Positions 24,335 to 36,439 of a stretch of 64,000 nucleotides of DNA are shown here, in pieces. Made by a program: the position numbers and the translations under genes. The DNA is taken from NCBI RefSeq assembly GCF_963576675.1, contig NC_088911.1, positions 28,442,501 through 28,506,500 of the forward strand, read 5' to 3'. The notes beneath the pieces were generated by a model that was not told where the DNA came from, made no database searches, and was given only the letters and a program-made list of their open reading frames with translations. Every line of letters starts with the position of its first letter. Positions within the stretch are counted from its first letter, which is position 1. The stretch comes from Euphorbia lathyris. Its lineage: Eukaryota; Streptophyta; Magnoliopsida; Malpighiales; Euphorbiaceae.

Positions 24335-24508
24335 TCACCAACGTTCTCTAGGCCGACCATCTGGAAACACAGGTTCTAGCACCTTCTCTTCCTTCTTGGT
24401 TGAGTTATCTACGGAGTTTCTTGATCTGCTCGACTGAATCTTGACGTTGTCATCATCGTCATCAAAGTCAGGGGGAGTATCATCCTCATCATCGCTCCAA
24501 TCATCTTC

Positions 24509-24539
<31 letters not shown>

Positions 24540-25918
24540 ACTCCATCACCATTCATAAAATTGTCGATAGACCAATCTTCACTTTCTTCAGCATTTGGAT
24601 CTTCTTGATCAGCAGCAACTTCTCCTTCAGCATCTCTACTGGCATCTCTCCGCCTTGGGAATCTAGGAACAGAAACAAGAGCACGAAGCTTCTCTTTGAT
24701 AAGCAACATTCTATCTTTATCGACCAAATGAGAATCACGGTAAGCTTCTCTGAGGAAAACTGAATCCCTGTCACCTTTCAAGGACACATAAAACAAATCA
24801 GGATGTCTTATTAGCATCCCCCTGAGCTGCTGAGAGAATCTGAATTCCTCCCGAAAATGAGTAAGGTGATCAACAAGGGTTCTCTTCTCAACAGTTAAAC
24901 TCAAAAGCTCATGTACAACCCCACAAGCATGTTTTTCCTTCTCTGCTGAACCTGATCTCAAATCAGTAAAATCTGAATAGGGGGATATATAAGGCATGTC
25001 TCTGAACTGGCAAATCCTTCTCATGTCATTCTTCGAAAGCTGTAGACCCTTAGGCAGTGTTACTCTTTTGAATTTTGGTGGTCTATCAATGATTAAATCT
25101 TTCTCTGCCAGCTCTCTAGCCCTGTTTTCCTCTTCTGATAATTCAGCAGCTGATACTGCAAGTTCAGGATCCCAATGAGTTAATTCCAGCGCAGGCCCTC
25201 TTGCAGTAGCAACAACTCTAAAATATTGTGGGTATCGATGACAGATTGTGTCACGAAATTCTATAGGCAATCCGAAATCACTCTTCAAATGAGCTATTTT
25301 CTCCAATAAAATCCGCTTATCTAAAGACATCATCAATAATTTCCTCAATTTAACAACCAGCAAATCCTCCATTTCATTCCTGACCTTCAACTCCTCCAGG
25401 TAAAGTCTTTCAGCTTCTGGTGTCATTTTGAATTGCAATGAGAAAACCCCTTCTTTCACAATTTCAAACACAGCAGGGAATTTCTTCAGTAAAGCAATAA
25501 ATCGACGATTTTTATGAAGACCCAATTCCCTTCTGAACTTACCCAAATTCCTAAGCGACATGGTTCTATCAGGTTGGTTCACAAGAATCTTCCTTATCTT
25601 CAATATTAGTTTAAGCTTCTTGTCCCTGTCAATCACCTTATCAAAGGGAAGCTCTTTTCGTCTCTTCACAATAGCTCTAATTGGTTCAAATGGGGGACGA
25701 GTTTTCCTCAGGCTACTACCAAAAGGAACATTTCTCTCTTGAAGCACCAAATTTTTGCCCCAAAAATGTGACCTTTCTAACTGGGTTGAGGTATAGAAAC
25801 TATTCACAGAAGTTTGGGGCTTTTCAAGGAAACTAGATTTATATGAGAAAAAGAAAGGCAAAGAAGCAGATGGTGAACCATTGAATGAGGAGAGTAAGAG
25901 TCTGGGTTCCATTTTCAA
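24335..25918 (-). CDS. WTF1: PORR-domain chloroplast splicing factor, WTF1-like
   Basis: Single-exon gene, 527 residues. A Ser/Phe-rich N-terminal stretch of about 80 residues looks like a chloroplast transit peptide. Then comes the plant organelle RNA recognition (PORR) domain, about residues 88-420: KRRKELPFDKVIDRDKKLK, FIALLKKFPAVFEI, HRYPQYFRVV, LIRHPDLFYVSLKG. The C-terminal ~110 residues are strongly acidic (Asp runs encoded by a GAT repeat) and end GRPRERW. In maize WTF1 partners RNC1 in splicing chloroplast group II introns (established for the family). The ATG at 25,918 is followed by a second at 25,912; either gives the full domain. It is divergent from the GH18 gene, 898 bp away, with a MITE between. 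The position between a DYW PPR gene and a GH18 gene matches Arabidopsis AT4G01037. Confidence 0.93.
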
Positions 25919-26204
25919 GGTCTAAAGACTGGGCCAAGATTATAGATGTGTGCAAACAACATCAGCTGACAAAACGCAATAGAGAGGGGGAGAAAGAAAA
26001 TATTATCAACGAAGAAGAAGAAGAAGAAGAAAGAGTACCTTCTTTCAAGTGGATGCTGGAGCTGGTAATGGGTTTATCTGAAAGTGCGAAAACCCTTTGC
26101 AGTTTTGTACACAGATATTTTTCTGTGCCATTTCTGGGATTTTTCACAGTCTCTGGGACTTGATTGTACTTTGTAAGAAAGGTTATAAATGCCAAAAGAA
26201 AAAA

Positions 26205-26670
26205 CGGTAAATTACACCCATGGCCACTAAACTTTACAAATTTTCACGGTATACGCACTGAACTTTAAAATGTAATATAAAAGCTATTTTATTTTACATT
26301 TTGTTACACCGCGGATATTAAACTTCAATCAACTCTTCAAAATGATTATTAGCGGCCTCAAAATAAAAAAATTCCAAGATTTAAAGTTACTTATGTTGTT
26401 TGGTTAGAAGAGAAAAAATGAACTTTAGAGAGATAAAACTATGATTTTGAAAAATAAAAAATGTGATCTAATGTTAAATCGTTATGAAAAACTTTAATTC
26501 TTGAATATTTTTATTTTTCGATCGTTAAAAGTTATTTTACGAAATTAGTTAAAATTTAGTGGTCACGGCTGTAATAGAATGTAAGTTCAGTGACAATTAT
26601 GTTACATTCTGAAGTTAATGAGATGCCGTTAATATTGGCAAAGTTCAGTGGCCATGGGTGTAGTTTACCC
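26205..26670. mobile_element. MITE with GGTAAATTACACCCATGG ends (466 bp)
   Basis: Terminal inverted repeats of about 34 bp (GGTAAATTACACCCATGG... and, reversed from the right, GGGTAAACTACACCCATGG...), with a near-perfect 9-bp flank (AAGAAAAAA / AAGAAAAAC). It is non-coding and sits between the divergent WTF1-like and GH18 genes. A MULE-like origin is inferred from the GGG ends and 9-bp duplication. Confidence 0.8.
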
Positions 26671-26816
26671 AAGAAAAACACGTATTGCAACGACGACGTT
26701 TCAAATCTCCTCTTGTTTCTCTTTTCTGTTGGTTGCTGTTTGGCTCGGTTGTCTGTTCTTTATCCTCGCCGCTGCCGGAGTGAGTTTTTGACTCACCTTA
26801 ACTGGAATCTGTACAA

Positions 26817-29800
26817 ATGGCAAGGAGAAGAGAACGTCAAGTTGTTCAGAGTTCGGATCTCCGTCAAGTCCGTGTCAAAACGACCACTCAAGTGTCCCAA
26901 TTTAGTGAGTCAGCAGCTGCCGATCGCAAGCTCTTCGCCATTTTCATTTTCTTCTTCATCGTTATTCCCGCCGTCTCAGTACTGGTATACCGCATCAAGT
27001 CCTCTCCAGATACTTCCACTGCAGATTCACATGCGCAGCAAGAAGGAACACTTAAAACTGATCTGAAGTACCAAGAAATCCTCAATGTAAGCAGTTCCAC
27101 TGATTCAATTTCTACGCTGTTGTGCTAGTTTGTCAGATAAGGAATGTTCTTTTCATTATTTTATTTTTTTTCTGTCATCCTACTTCAGGATAATTCAGTG
27201 CTCTTAAAAAATGAATCTCACCGGCAATATGCATTTCCTACATTGGCATACGTTACTCCATGGTTGGGTCTCGACTAAGATCCTCAATTCAATTTAATAG
27301 CTCTGATTCAAACTACCAACTCTGTATGGTAATCAAGCTTACTAAATTTTGTAGGAATTCTAAAGGCTATGAAATGGCAAAGAAATTTGCCAATAAGTTT
27401 ACACACATATCACCTGTCTGGTATGATCTGAAGAGGTATGCTATGGTTTTTGAAGTTACTGATTTTTGTTTCAGATTGGTAAGGACGAAGTAGAAATGGA
27501 AATGGCCTTTTTGTATCAATGAGTACTGATGTTTGGACTTCTCTTCGTTCTTTCTTTTGCCAGCGAAGGTACTGGCTTAATTTTGGAGGGAAGACATAAT
27601 GCTGATAAAGGATGGATATCAGAGCTTAAAAGGAAAGGAAATCCTCTGGTAAATAAAAATGGCTGCATAACAGGTTTTATCTTCTTTTCTTGGGGAAATA
27701 AGATTGCGGCTTTAAGAACTTGGTACATACATAGACGTGGAATTGGTCAATTTCTCTCATGTTTATTATAGAATCTTTTGCAGAATATCTGTCTTGCATA
27801 TATAGTTTGGACACTGTCTTTGTTTGGACATTTCTTTTTTAATATGGGGTTAACGCTTCAGAATTGGAAGGCTAAGATTTTCAATCCCCATTATTTTGGT
27901 GGTGTGTTCTAGAGGCTATTACTTTCAACTGATTGTGCTTGACTTGATTTTTGTTCATCAAGTTCAATTTTGATCTAGTTAAGATCTCTGTGAATCTTAT
28001 ATATTGTTGAATTTTATCCTTTTGATTATAGGTGTTACCTAGAGTTGTTCTAGAAGCATTTCCAAAGGAGTTGCTTAGGAAGAAGAAACTGAAGGATAAA
28101 GTTATTGAGCTTGTAGTATCGGAATGCAAGTAAGCTTTCACATATGTGATGCTACCGTTGTTGGATATGGCACTGTTGTAGGTCTCATGCTCACTTTATT
28201 ATTCTTCTTTAACATCACGAGAATTGTTTCTGTCACTTTATGGAACTTGCAAAATAGACAGAACTACATTGGAATTTTATGGAATTTGCAAAACTGATTT
28301 CTAGTTTTACCATAACTTTAACTAAATTGGAATTTAAGATTTAAATGGTGAGAATATTATGTTTATATTTTTGCAACCTGAATTCAGAATTACTAATATC
28401 TCATATCACTTGCAATGCATGATTCTTTCTTTTCCTGACCGTGTAAATGTTTAGCTGTTAACCTTAAATTTCTATTTTAATTATGTTTTGGGTGCATATG
28501 GTTCCTTAAATTTGGGTTCAAACAACTCGAGTTAGTATACCTCATTCAGAATTACATTGACAAACTTTCAAGAAATAGCCCAAAAGACAGGCTTTCTGAA
28601 AATATTAGCATTACATATAGGGGTTATTCTGGGATCAGATTTGGTCTCTCCATTGATATAAATCCCTTGAGTTGGATGAACAATGATACTAGTCAATACC
28701 ATAGTTTTCGAATAGCTTTTGAACGTGATATTTCATTGCAAGTAGCCTAAAGCAATATGCTTGAAGACTAAACATGTAGGAGTTCCTATATAAATGATCA
28801 TAATGAATCAAAATTCTTACAGACATTCCTATATTAGTCCTCAAGGTATCAATTTGTACTTGAGAAAAGTTCATGTGAAATTTGTATTTATGTCCCAAGC
28901 CCGGACAAAGGAGGAGGGTTGCGGTAGGTTTGTGGCGGCGAGCGTAAAACTTACCCACACCTTATGACATGAACCAAAATATATGGTTCATGTTAGCCGA
29001 CCCCGAATCCTCTCGGGACTAAGGCTTTGTTGTTGTTGTTTTGTGTACAAGACCGAGCAGTGTCACTTTTCATCACGGGTCGACATTTTTGGCCTTTCTG
29101 ATTTACAAGCCCTTTATTTTTTGAAATTTTTAGTTGTCTCTACTTTGTTGGACAAGGAAACAACTATATTTTCTGTTGGTTAATAGCAATTGCTTGGTCA
29201 TTCTCTTTTCTGAGCAGGGAAATGGGATATGATGGCATCGTGCTCGAGTCCTGGTCAAGGTGGGCTGCTTATGGTGTCTTGCAAGATCCAGGCTTGAGGA
29301 CTAAGGTAAGTTCTGACTTCTGTGATGCTATCCTGATTATTAGTTTCTCTAGGATCAACTTTCCAAAATTCAACCTGAAGAAATTTATTTGCTAGAATGG
29401 TATAGTATGAAAATATAGGTGTCTTATAAGTGGAAAACCATTCTCCTTAAAAATAATTAATTTATAAATTTGTTCTTGCATATGTGATCCAAAGATCTTA
29501 TTAACTAAACATGTAAACTTTCTTGTTCATATATCTTGTTGTTTAGCATTTCATTTGCGGGGGTTCACCACAAGATAAAACCATCAATGTTGCCCCTGAT
29601 CTTTGGAATCTGTTAATATTTTTATTAACCATTCCTGGTTTGCAAGCTTAGGCACTGCAGTTTATAAAACAACTTGGGCATGCACTGCACTCAGTGAGCT
29701 CAGGAAGCAACAGTGAGCAACAATTACAGTTGATCTACGTTATTGGTCCACCGCGTTCAAAGGAGCTCCAAGTGCATGACTTTGGTCCCGAGGATCTTCA

Positions 29801-30352
29801 ACTGTTGGATGATGATGTAGATGGTTTCTCGCTTATGACCTATGACTTCTCAGGTCCTCAAAGTCCTGGTCCAAATGCACCTTTGAACTGGATCCGATTC
29901 ACTCTGCAGATGCTCCTTGGTACAAGTGGCAAAAGTGCTCCATCGGTCGGCCAAAAGATATTTCTTGGCCTTAATTTTTATGGAAATGATTTTCTACTTT
30001 CTGGAGGTACTTTGGTTTTGCATGACTTTCTTTGTTAACTGATGTCTAGTCAGGTGAGTGTGCCATATGGAGAAGATTTCTAAGTCATGAAATTGCAGGC
30101 CCAGGCGGCGGAGCTATTGTCGGAAGAGAATACCTCTCTTTATTGGAGAGGTACAAGCCCGAATTGCAATGGGAGAAGAATAGTGGGGAACATTTTTTCC
30201 TCTACGTTGATGATGATGCTAAAAGACATGCAGTGTTCTACCCATCAGTAACATCAATTACTCTGCGGTTAGAGGAAGCTCTTTCGTGGGGAACCGGAAT
30301 CTCCGTTTGGGAAATTGGTCAAGGTTTGGATTACTTTTTTGATCTATTGTAG
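26817..30352 (+). CDS. GH18 chitinase-domain membrane protein (CHID1/SI-CLP-like)
   Basis: Eight exons that join in frame to 434 residues: 26817-27086, 27189-27262, 27355-27435, 27564-27648, 28032-28129, 29218-29305, 29652-30006, 30099-30352, all GT-AG. The basic N-terminus is followed by one hydrophobic segment (about residues 39-58, [20 protein letters not shown]): a type II anchor or uncleaved signal. The rest is a GH18 barrel of the chitinase domain-containing protein 1 type ([76 protein letters not shown]). The catalytic GH18 signature DxxDxDxE is reduced to DGIVLES, so chitinase activity is doubtful, as in animal SI-CLP. The gene order matches AT4G01040. Function in plants is not known to me. 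Confidence 0.92.
28888..29041 (+). mobile_element. SINE-like retroposon in GH18 intron 5
   Basis: Contains AGCCCGGACAAAGGAGGAGG, TTAGCCGACCCCGAATCC and GGGACTAAGGCTTTG followed by TTGTTGTTGTT. This end is shared by a widespread plant SINE-like family. No clear target duplication was found; the boundaries are approximate. Confidence 0.6.
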
Positions 30353-31037
30353 GTTGCAATTTTCTTGCCAATGGCCGTTGTCCAACATTAGATTGTTTAA
30401 CAAGTTTCTGTTAATATAGTTAGCAGATCTTCTTGAGCAATAATATCTTATGTACATAAATTTTGGTTTCATTTTTCATCTTCTAGTTTTTTTGTGGTGA
30501 ACACAATTTATTGTTGCAATCTGAAGCGGAATTTACCCTCTATTTGGATGGCATGGTATGGATAGAGAGGGCTGTGGTTGCTTAACTTGCAATTGCATGA
30601 TATTGCTCACTACAGTTTGTGTTTTTTGTATACTCAAATCAGGGTTGTTCATAGATCGGGCTGGGTCAAATTTGATAACGAACTGATCCGACCCAGCAAC
30701 AGAGAACAAAGCTGAATTTCTTTTTGGCTTTTAGTAAATCATGGGTACTATTTTACTAAACACGCTCATCCTCTCTCAAATATTACGCAAATATATATAT
30801 AAAATCTTAAAGTATTTTGTTTTTCTATCAAAGTTCACTAAAGTTGTAGAGGAGCTTCACTAAGGTTTCACCAAAGTTTCATATTGTCATTAAGATTTTA
30901 GTAGTTTCACCAATATTTTATAAGAGTTATAAATTAACTTTATAAAGAGTTTTATCAAGAAATCATATGGTTTCACCAAAATTTTACATGAATTTCACAA
31001 GAGATAAAAGGTTTCACTTTCATGACAATTTTATCTA
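30353..31037. other. Intergenic downstream of GH18 gene
   Basis: Holds the 3' UTR of the GH18 gene and AT-rich sequence. No gene seen; around 30,850-31,010 a loose repetition of TTTCACCAAAGTTT-like words. Confidence 0.45.
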
Positions 31038-31790
31038 GGGTAAATTATACTCATGACCGCTGAAGTTTATCCATTTTAATATTGTAGTCACTGAATTTCA
31101 ATTCTTCACGGGTGGCCACTGTGACCATTGAGCAACTCTTTTCAACCGTTGATTCTCCTTTTAACCAACTGTCACTCTCCTGTCACCTTTCTAAACCCTA
31201 AAATTATCATTTTACCCTTCGTCTTCAACCCCTCTACCAGATCATCAAGCCCATTTTACCCATTTTTATATGCAAGTTTCAGAAATCAGTTTCATTTCTC
31301 TCTCTAAAACCAATGACGGTCTCTCTCTAACTCTCGTTTTCTTTTATTAAAACCCAGTTGAAGAAAAAATTACGAGATTCGAATTGGTATTTGCTTAAAG
31401 ATTACACCTTGGAGGGTGATGATAGTCTTACTGGATGTCGATTCTATTGTTGCTGCCTTTGTTGGCAAAAAAGGGTTTCAAATTCAAGAAGTTGCAGAGA
31501 TGGGGAAGTGTGTGGAATATTTGGGCTTTAATGCAGCAGAAGAGAAGTGAGAGCAAATGTGGGGATGAGGAAAGCAGTAATAGTTGAATTCTTGTCCAGA
31601 ATCTGATGGATGTAATTTATGTGGCTTCTGGAAGAATCAGCATATCAGTTGTTGTAGATCCAATGAAGCTTTAGAGAGAGAAAATGAGAATTAGAGCCAC
31701 ACTGATTTTAGAAAGAGAAAGGAAGAGTTAGAGAGAGAAATAAACATAGCATAAATAGTAGATAAATGGGTATTTTAGCAAATGGAACAG
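31038..31790. mobile_element. Truncated GGGTAAATT-type element
   Basis: The left end GGGTAAATTATACTCATGACC matches the family of the 26,205 and 40,350 elements. The interior has TCTCTCTCTAA facing AGAGAGAGAAA, but the expected right arm is missing, so the copy is cut at about 31,790. Confidence 0.5.
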
Positions 31791-33021
31791 AGAGTTCTCA
31801 ATTTCAACACAAATTTCACATTTATGTTTAAAATCAATTTAGAATGAAGAGATATGATCTAAATTAATTAATCTACGCATCATATCATAATTAACATGTT
31901 CAAGTCTACCATGCACAAATTAAATGACTTAATGATATAAACGGAAGAAACATCTTTCTTATTAATATTCATTAAACTTGGATTACAAGAAATTGCATTG
32001 GGTTTTCACATCCCATTCGTTCCCATATGCAATCCCCCTTTAGTCAAAATAAATATTTCGGCTGCAAAGACCATCCTAAAGTTGTGTGCATTATGGAGGC
32101 TTTCTGAAACCAAGTTATTCCGAATGTCTAACACATACAAAACATTTTGTATCTTCACTTCTTTCCTAGAAGTCATCTTCAGAATCAAAGTCTCACTCCC
32201 TTTGATCTTAGAGGTACCATAAAGAGCTTTTCTCCAGTTTGAGGAGTCAGTTTAACAAAGGACTCATTGTCACAACAAACGTGTCATGTGGCACCAGTAT
32301 CTAACCACCATTCCTCTAGGTTGGAATCAACCATGTTGACCTCCGACACCACAACATATAGATCGATGTTAGATACATATTGTGCAATGATTTCCACAAC
32401 GTTTGCTTCATTTGAACTGACCCTCTTCGGCAGCCTACAGTCAGATGACTTGTGTCCCGTTTTGTCACAGTTGTAGCATTTTTCATTGAATTTAGTATTC
32501 TTGGATATGCCACATTTGGGACCCAATTTCATCTTCTTGCCTTTTTTCTTTCTTGGAGTTTTTATTAGTCTCCACCATATTGGCCCTAGCCACATTGGAG
32601 ATTTTCTTCTCCGTGCCTCTATTGTCCTCAATTCGGAGTCGAATAATAAGTTCCTCAATTGTCATTTCCTTTCGCTTATGCTTAAGGTAATTTTTGAAAT
32701 CCTTCCATCCAATCAGTAATTTTTCTATTATTGCTGTCACTTTGAATGATTAAGAAATTGACATACACTCGACATGGATTTCATGGATAATAAGTTGTAA
32801 ATCTTGCACTTGATTTACAACTTTCTTGAAATCTGCCATATTATAATTCAAAAATTGCCCGATTAAGAATTTTTTAGCCCTGACATCCTCTGATTTATAT
32901 TTATGGTATAGAGATTCTCAATTATTCCTTTGTCGTTTGCTTGACTTGATAGACACTGTAAAATGCCTCCATCCTTCCATCGCGTTAAAGCGATATTAAC
33001 ATCTATCTCATCCTCTTTGAT

Positions 33022-34955
33022 GGGTAAATTTCATCAATGGTGTACAACCTTTACCCAATTTCACACTTTGGTGTACAACCTTCAATTTGTCTCACTAATA
33101 TATACGAACTTATAGGTGACCTCCTACTTTGGTGTATAGCAGGTAAAAATGACCGGTCAACGCCTGGTCAACGTGTCACCTCGGCATTTTTCATCCATCC
33201 ATTTAAAAAAGTGGGACCCACTTCTTATACAATTACTAAAATGCCATTCTTCCTTATAAAATTACTAAAATACACTTATCCCCTTCCTTACAATCCATCT
33301 CTCTATCTTTCCCTTTCTCTCTCTAAGTCATCTCTCTAACTCCTCTCTCCAAAAAAAATTCAATTTCTCCCCTTTCAAAGAATTTGTAATTTCATGTTAG
33401 ACCTTTCATTTTCTCATCATCCCATACCCTTAATTTAAATGGCACCGTAAATCCACTCTTCCCACCAAATAAAGAATCCATCTTTCTGCGTACTGCTGCA
33501 TCACTTCAAAATTACATAAACTCAGACACTCTTTCTATGAAACATTTAATAATGTAGAAAACAAAATGAATGTCTAAAAATGGAAAAGAAATATTCAAAA
33601 AGTGAAATAGGCGTAATGCATATCTGGTTGGTGATAATAATTAATAAAAGAAAAGCAACAGTAAAACAATAAAATATAAATGAGTGACTTTTTAGCTTCA
33701 AAGAGTTATATTATTAGCAATGTTTTGAAAACCGGACCGGACGTTGAGCCGGTGAGACAACTGGTTCAAGGTTCAATAGGTTCAACCGGATAAAAAAATA
33801 AATAAATATATATATAAAAAATAAAATGATGTTTCATTGAACATAAAATTAAAAATTTCATACATATAATAAACAATTCTTAAGTTAACATATTAATTAA
33901 AAATTAAAAATTCATACAAATAATATAAAAATTCACACATCGGTAACCAATCCTTAATTTAACACATTAATTAAAAATTCACACATCTAAAATCAAACTC
34001 ATAGTTTAACACAATATTAAGATTAAAATTAAATTAATTAACACCAATTATTAAAGAGGTTGTTCTCTACCTAATTTTTAAATTTTTTCCTTAATTCAAT
34101 ATGTTTTTCAAAAAATGGCAAAAAACCAGGGTCAATCCGGTTTACTGGTTCAACACCGGTTCGCGGTTCAACCCCGGTTTGATGCGGTTTAATATAGTTG
34201 AACCTGTATAGCTAAAACCGGACCGGACACTTGACTGGTTCGCAGTTCGACCGGTTCGACCGGCCGATCCGGTCCGGTTTTCAAAACACTGATTATTAGG
34301 AATTAAAAACTGGAGAGAAAAGAAGTTAGGCAGCAAAAGAATAAATAATAATGCAAATGCACGAAAAGTGAAAACACCACGGAAGAAAGAATTAATAAAA
34401 AAAGAACAAAGAGTAGAGGGTTAATTACCCAATATTTCTGGAACATAGAAATTAGTCATTTAAGTTTGGGGAGCCCGTTGAGGACATCGTAGCCATAGAT
34501 TCTAGGCATATCAGGTAGCTAATCCATAAATATTTCATGGATTAACGACTTCATATTGTGCCATTTTCAAGTGTAATTGGAGCTTGTTCCACGTTGGTAG
34601 AATTTGAAAGTTAGAGACGGATTGAAAGTTTTTTTTTTAGAGAGATGACTTAGAGAGAGAAAGAGAAAGATAGAGAGAGAGGTTGGAAGGAAAGGGATAA
34701 GAGTGTTTTAGTAATTTTTATAAGGAAGAATGGCATTTTAGTAATTGTATAAGAAGTGGGTCCCACTTTTTTAAATGGGTGTGTGAAAAATGCTGAGGTG
34801 ACACGTTGACCAAGCGTTGACCGGTCATTTTTACCTGCTATACACCAAAGTAGGAGTTCACCTATAAGTTCGTACATATTAGTGAGACAAATTGAAGGTT
34901 GTACACTAAAGTGTGAAATTGGGTAAAGCTTGTACACCATTGATGAGATTTACCC
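33022..34955. mobile_element. MULE-type long-TIR element (1.93 kb) inside copia gag
   Basis: Perfect 10-bp target duplication CCTCTTTGAT (33,012 and 34,956). Inverted arms of about 330 bp start GGGTAAATTTCATCAATGG and include TTGGTGTACAACC, GTGGGACCCACTT and a TCTCTCTCTAAGTC tract. No transposase. It carries a younger hAT MITE in its centre. Confidence 0.92.
33718..34291. mobile_element. hAT-type MITE (574 bp) inside the MULE
   Basis: Perfect 8-bp target duplication ATTATTAG (33,710 and 34,292). The ends are CAATGTTTTGAAAACCGGAC and, reversed, CAGTGTTTTGAAAACCGGAC. Many CCGGTTCAACC-type words inside. Non-coding. Confidence 0.93.
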
Positions 34956-35486
34956 CCTCTTTGATTATAGGAGGATAATCCTTGAAGCATTTAGCCGAGT
35001 TAAGCATAGTTAAATAAAACAACAATTTTCTATTGTCACGTTTTGAAATTCACACCAGTGAACTTCTTAAGATGTTCACTATGACTGACAGAAGTTGGCA
35101 CATATACTGGTAGACGAGGAGCCTCTAAAGTGACAGTGTTCTTATTGGTTTTAGAACCGGTTGCGTCTCCTTTCTCAATTTCAATTATTGTTACTGAGAA
35201 CTGAAATAAATTAATTAAGAAAAAAACAACAATATATTTATACCAAATAAAAAGATCCGACAATAAATAAATGGATATAATACGTTTTATTATATTTCGC
35301 TTTCAACTTTATTTCTAATTAAATAAAATAATTCGTTAAGTTTAACCAACAATCTAAAACTTCTAACCTGTGAATATTCAATTATCTAAATTATCTAAAT
35401 GTGGAACAAATAATGTCAAAAAGATATAATATGAAAGCAGATAGAAATTACACACAAAATAGGTTTTCCAATTCATTTGGATTCTA

Positions 35487-36182
35487 GATTTGTAGAGAGA
35501 GAGGGGCTCCTCCATCTCTCTACTATTTTTCTTTCCTTTTGCTTCTTTTCTTTTCAAGCTTCCGCCACCGCCATCGCCACCGCCACCGCCTCGCCTCCTT
35601 CTTTTGTTCAAGTTCTCTTAGAGGAGAAAGGAGGAAGCTTGTCTTCCTTCTTCCTCCTCCCATTTAAGTTTTTGTTTTTGTTTTTTTAGCTTCAATTTTA
35701 TCTTTTCTTTCTAGTTTGAAGTCTATATACTTTCTCAAATCTCTTTTCCTTCAGATCTACACCTGTTAGTTATACTTTTATCGTTTATTCTTTTTTCGGT
35801 CTTAGCAAGAGCGGAAAAGATTCATCTTGTCCGCAGATCTATAGATCTGCGTGGTTGCAAAAAAAGAAAGGACTCAGATCCGAATGTCCGGAAGATGCTA
35901 GATGATGAAGAATGGATTACAGCTGTTTTTCAATGGGATTCGACTTCCGAGAAGTATATGATTTCTATTTTATTGTATTTGTATCCTTTGTGGGTTTTTA
36001 TTGCTTTTTGTAGTCTTTATCTTGCTCTTTGTAGTCTTTTTCTTGCTCTTTGTAGTCTATTTTCTTCCCTTTGTGGATCTTATACTGGCTATAGCCTGTA
36101 TGGGTGGGAAGTTTTATTGTGCTGTATTTGTACTTTATGATTCTATGAAATGGAATATGACACTTTTATAAAAAAAAAAAAA
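35487..36182 (+). mobile_element. Non-LTR retroposon with poly(A), copy 1
   Basis: Ends in a poly(A) run and is flanked by a near-perfect 15-16 bp duplication (ATTCATTTGGATTCTA at 35,471; ATTCATTGGATTCTA at 36,183). It shares blocks with the copy at 43,803, such as AAAGAAAGGACTCAGATCC and CTACGTGG/CTGCGTGG. Either a SINE or a 5'-truncated LINE; no reverse transcriptase is present. Confidence 0.85.
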
Positions 36183-36439
36183 ATTCATTGGATTCTAACA
36201 TTTTAGAAACATGGAACAATATTTTTCTTTCAACTATCTCTTTTCCAATATTATTGCATAACATGAAGGTAAGGTAAGCTACCATACTATACTCATGTTA
36301 GAATTAGTAATGAAAAGGATATGAAAACAAAGACCACAAATTTTTTCGAAAAAATTAGGAACCCGAACAAAAAGTAGACACAAAAGTTATATTTTACAAG
36401 AAAGTAACTGAGTGCCTGGGCTCTTGGCTCTTGGCTTTT

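Larger units (their letters stand above)
31850..35210 (-). pseudogene. Second copia remnant: gag, protease and pre-integrase part, split by a MULE
   Basis: Read on the minus strand from about 35,210: start of gag (IEIEKGDATG..., FTGVNFKT), interrupted at 34,955 by a 1.93 kb MULE and resumed at 33,021 (IKEDEIDVNIALTRWKD), then a zinc knuckle (CYNCDKTGHKSSDC at about 32,470), the protease active site (WWLDTGAT at about 32,290), and the pre-integrase region (VLYVLDIRNNLVS; HVNYDMMRRLINLDHI at about 31,900). Several stops and frame changes. Integrase, RT and RNase H are absent, so it is a truncated fossil. Confidence 0.82.

Noticed and set aside
24490..24545. (ATC)n microsatellite
   Set aside because: It encodes the acidic Asp run of the WTF1-like protein, so it is part of a gene rather than a separate repeat.
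27529..28141. Frames overlapping GH18 exon 4 and introns
   Set aside because: They cross exon-intron borders of a gene whose exons join perfectly in frame.
34142..34336. Minus-strand frame in the 33,718 hAT MITE
   Set aside because: Gly/Thr/Arg-rich reading of a CCGGTTC-rich repeat; not a gene.
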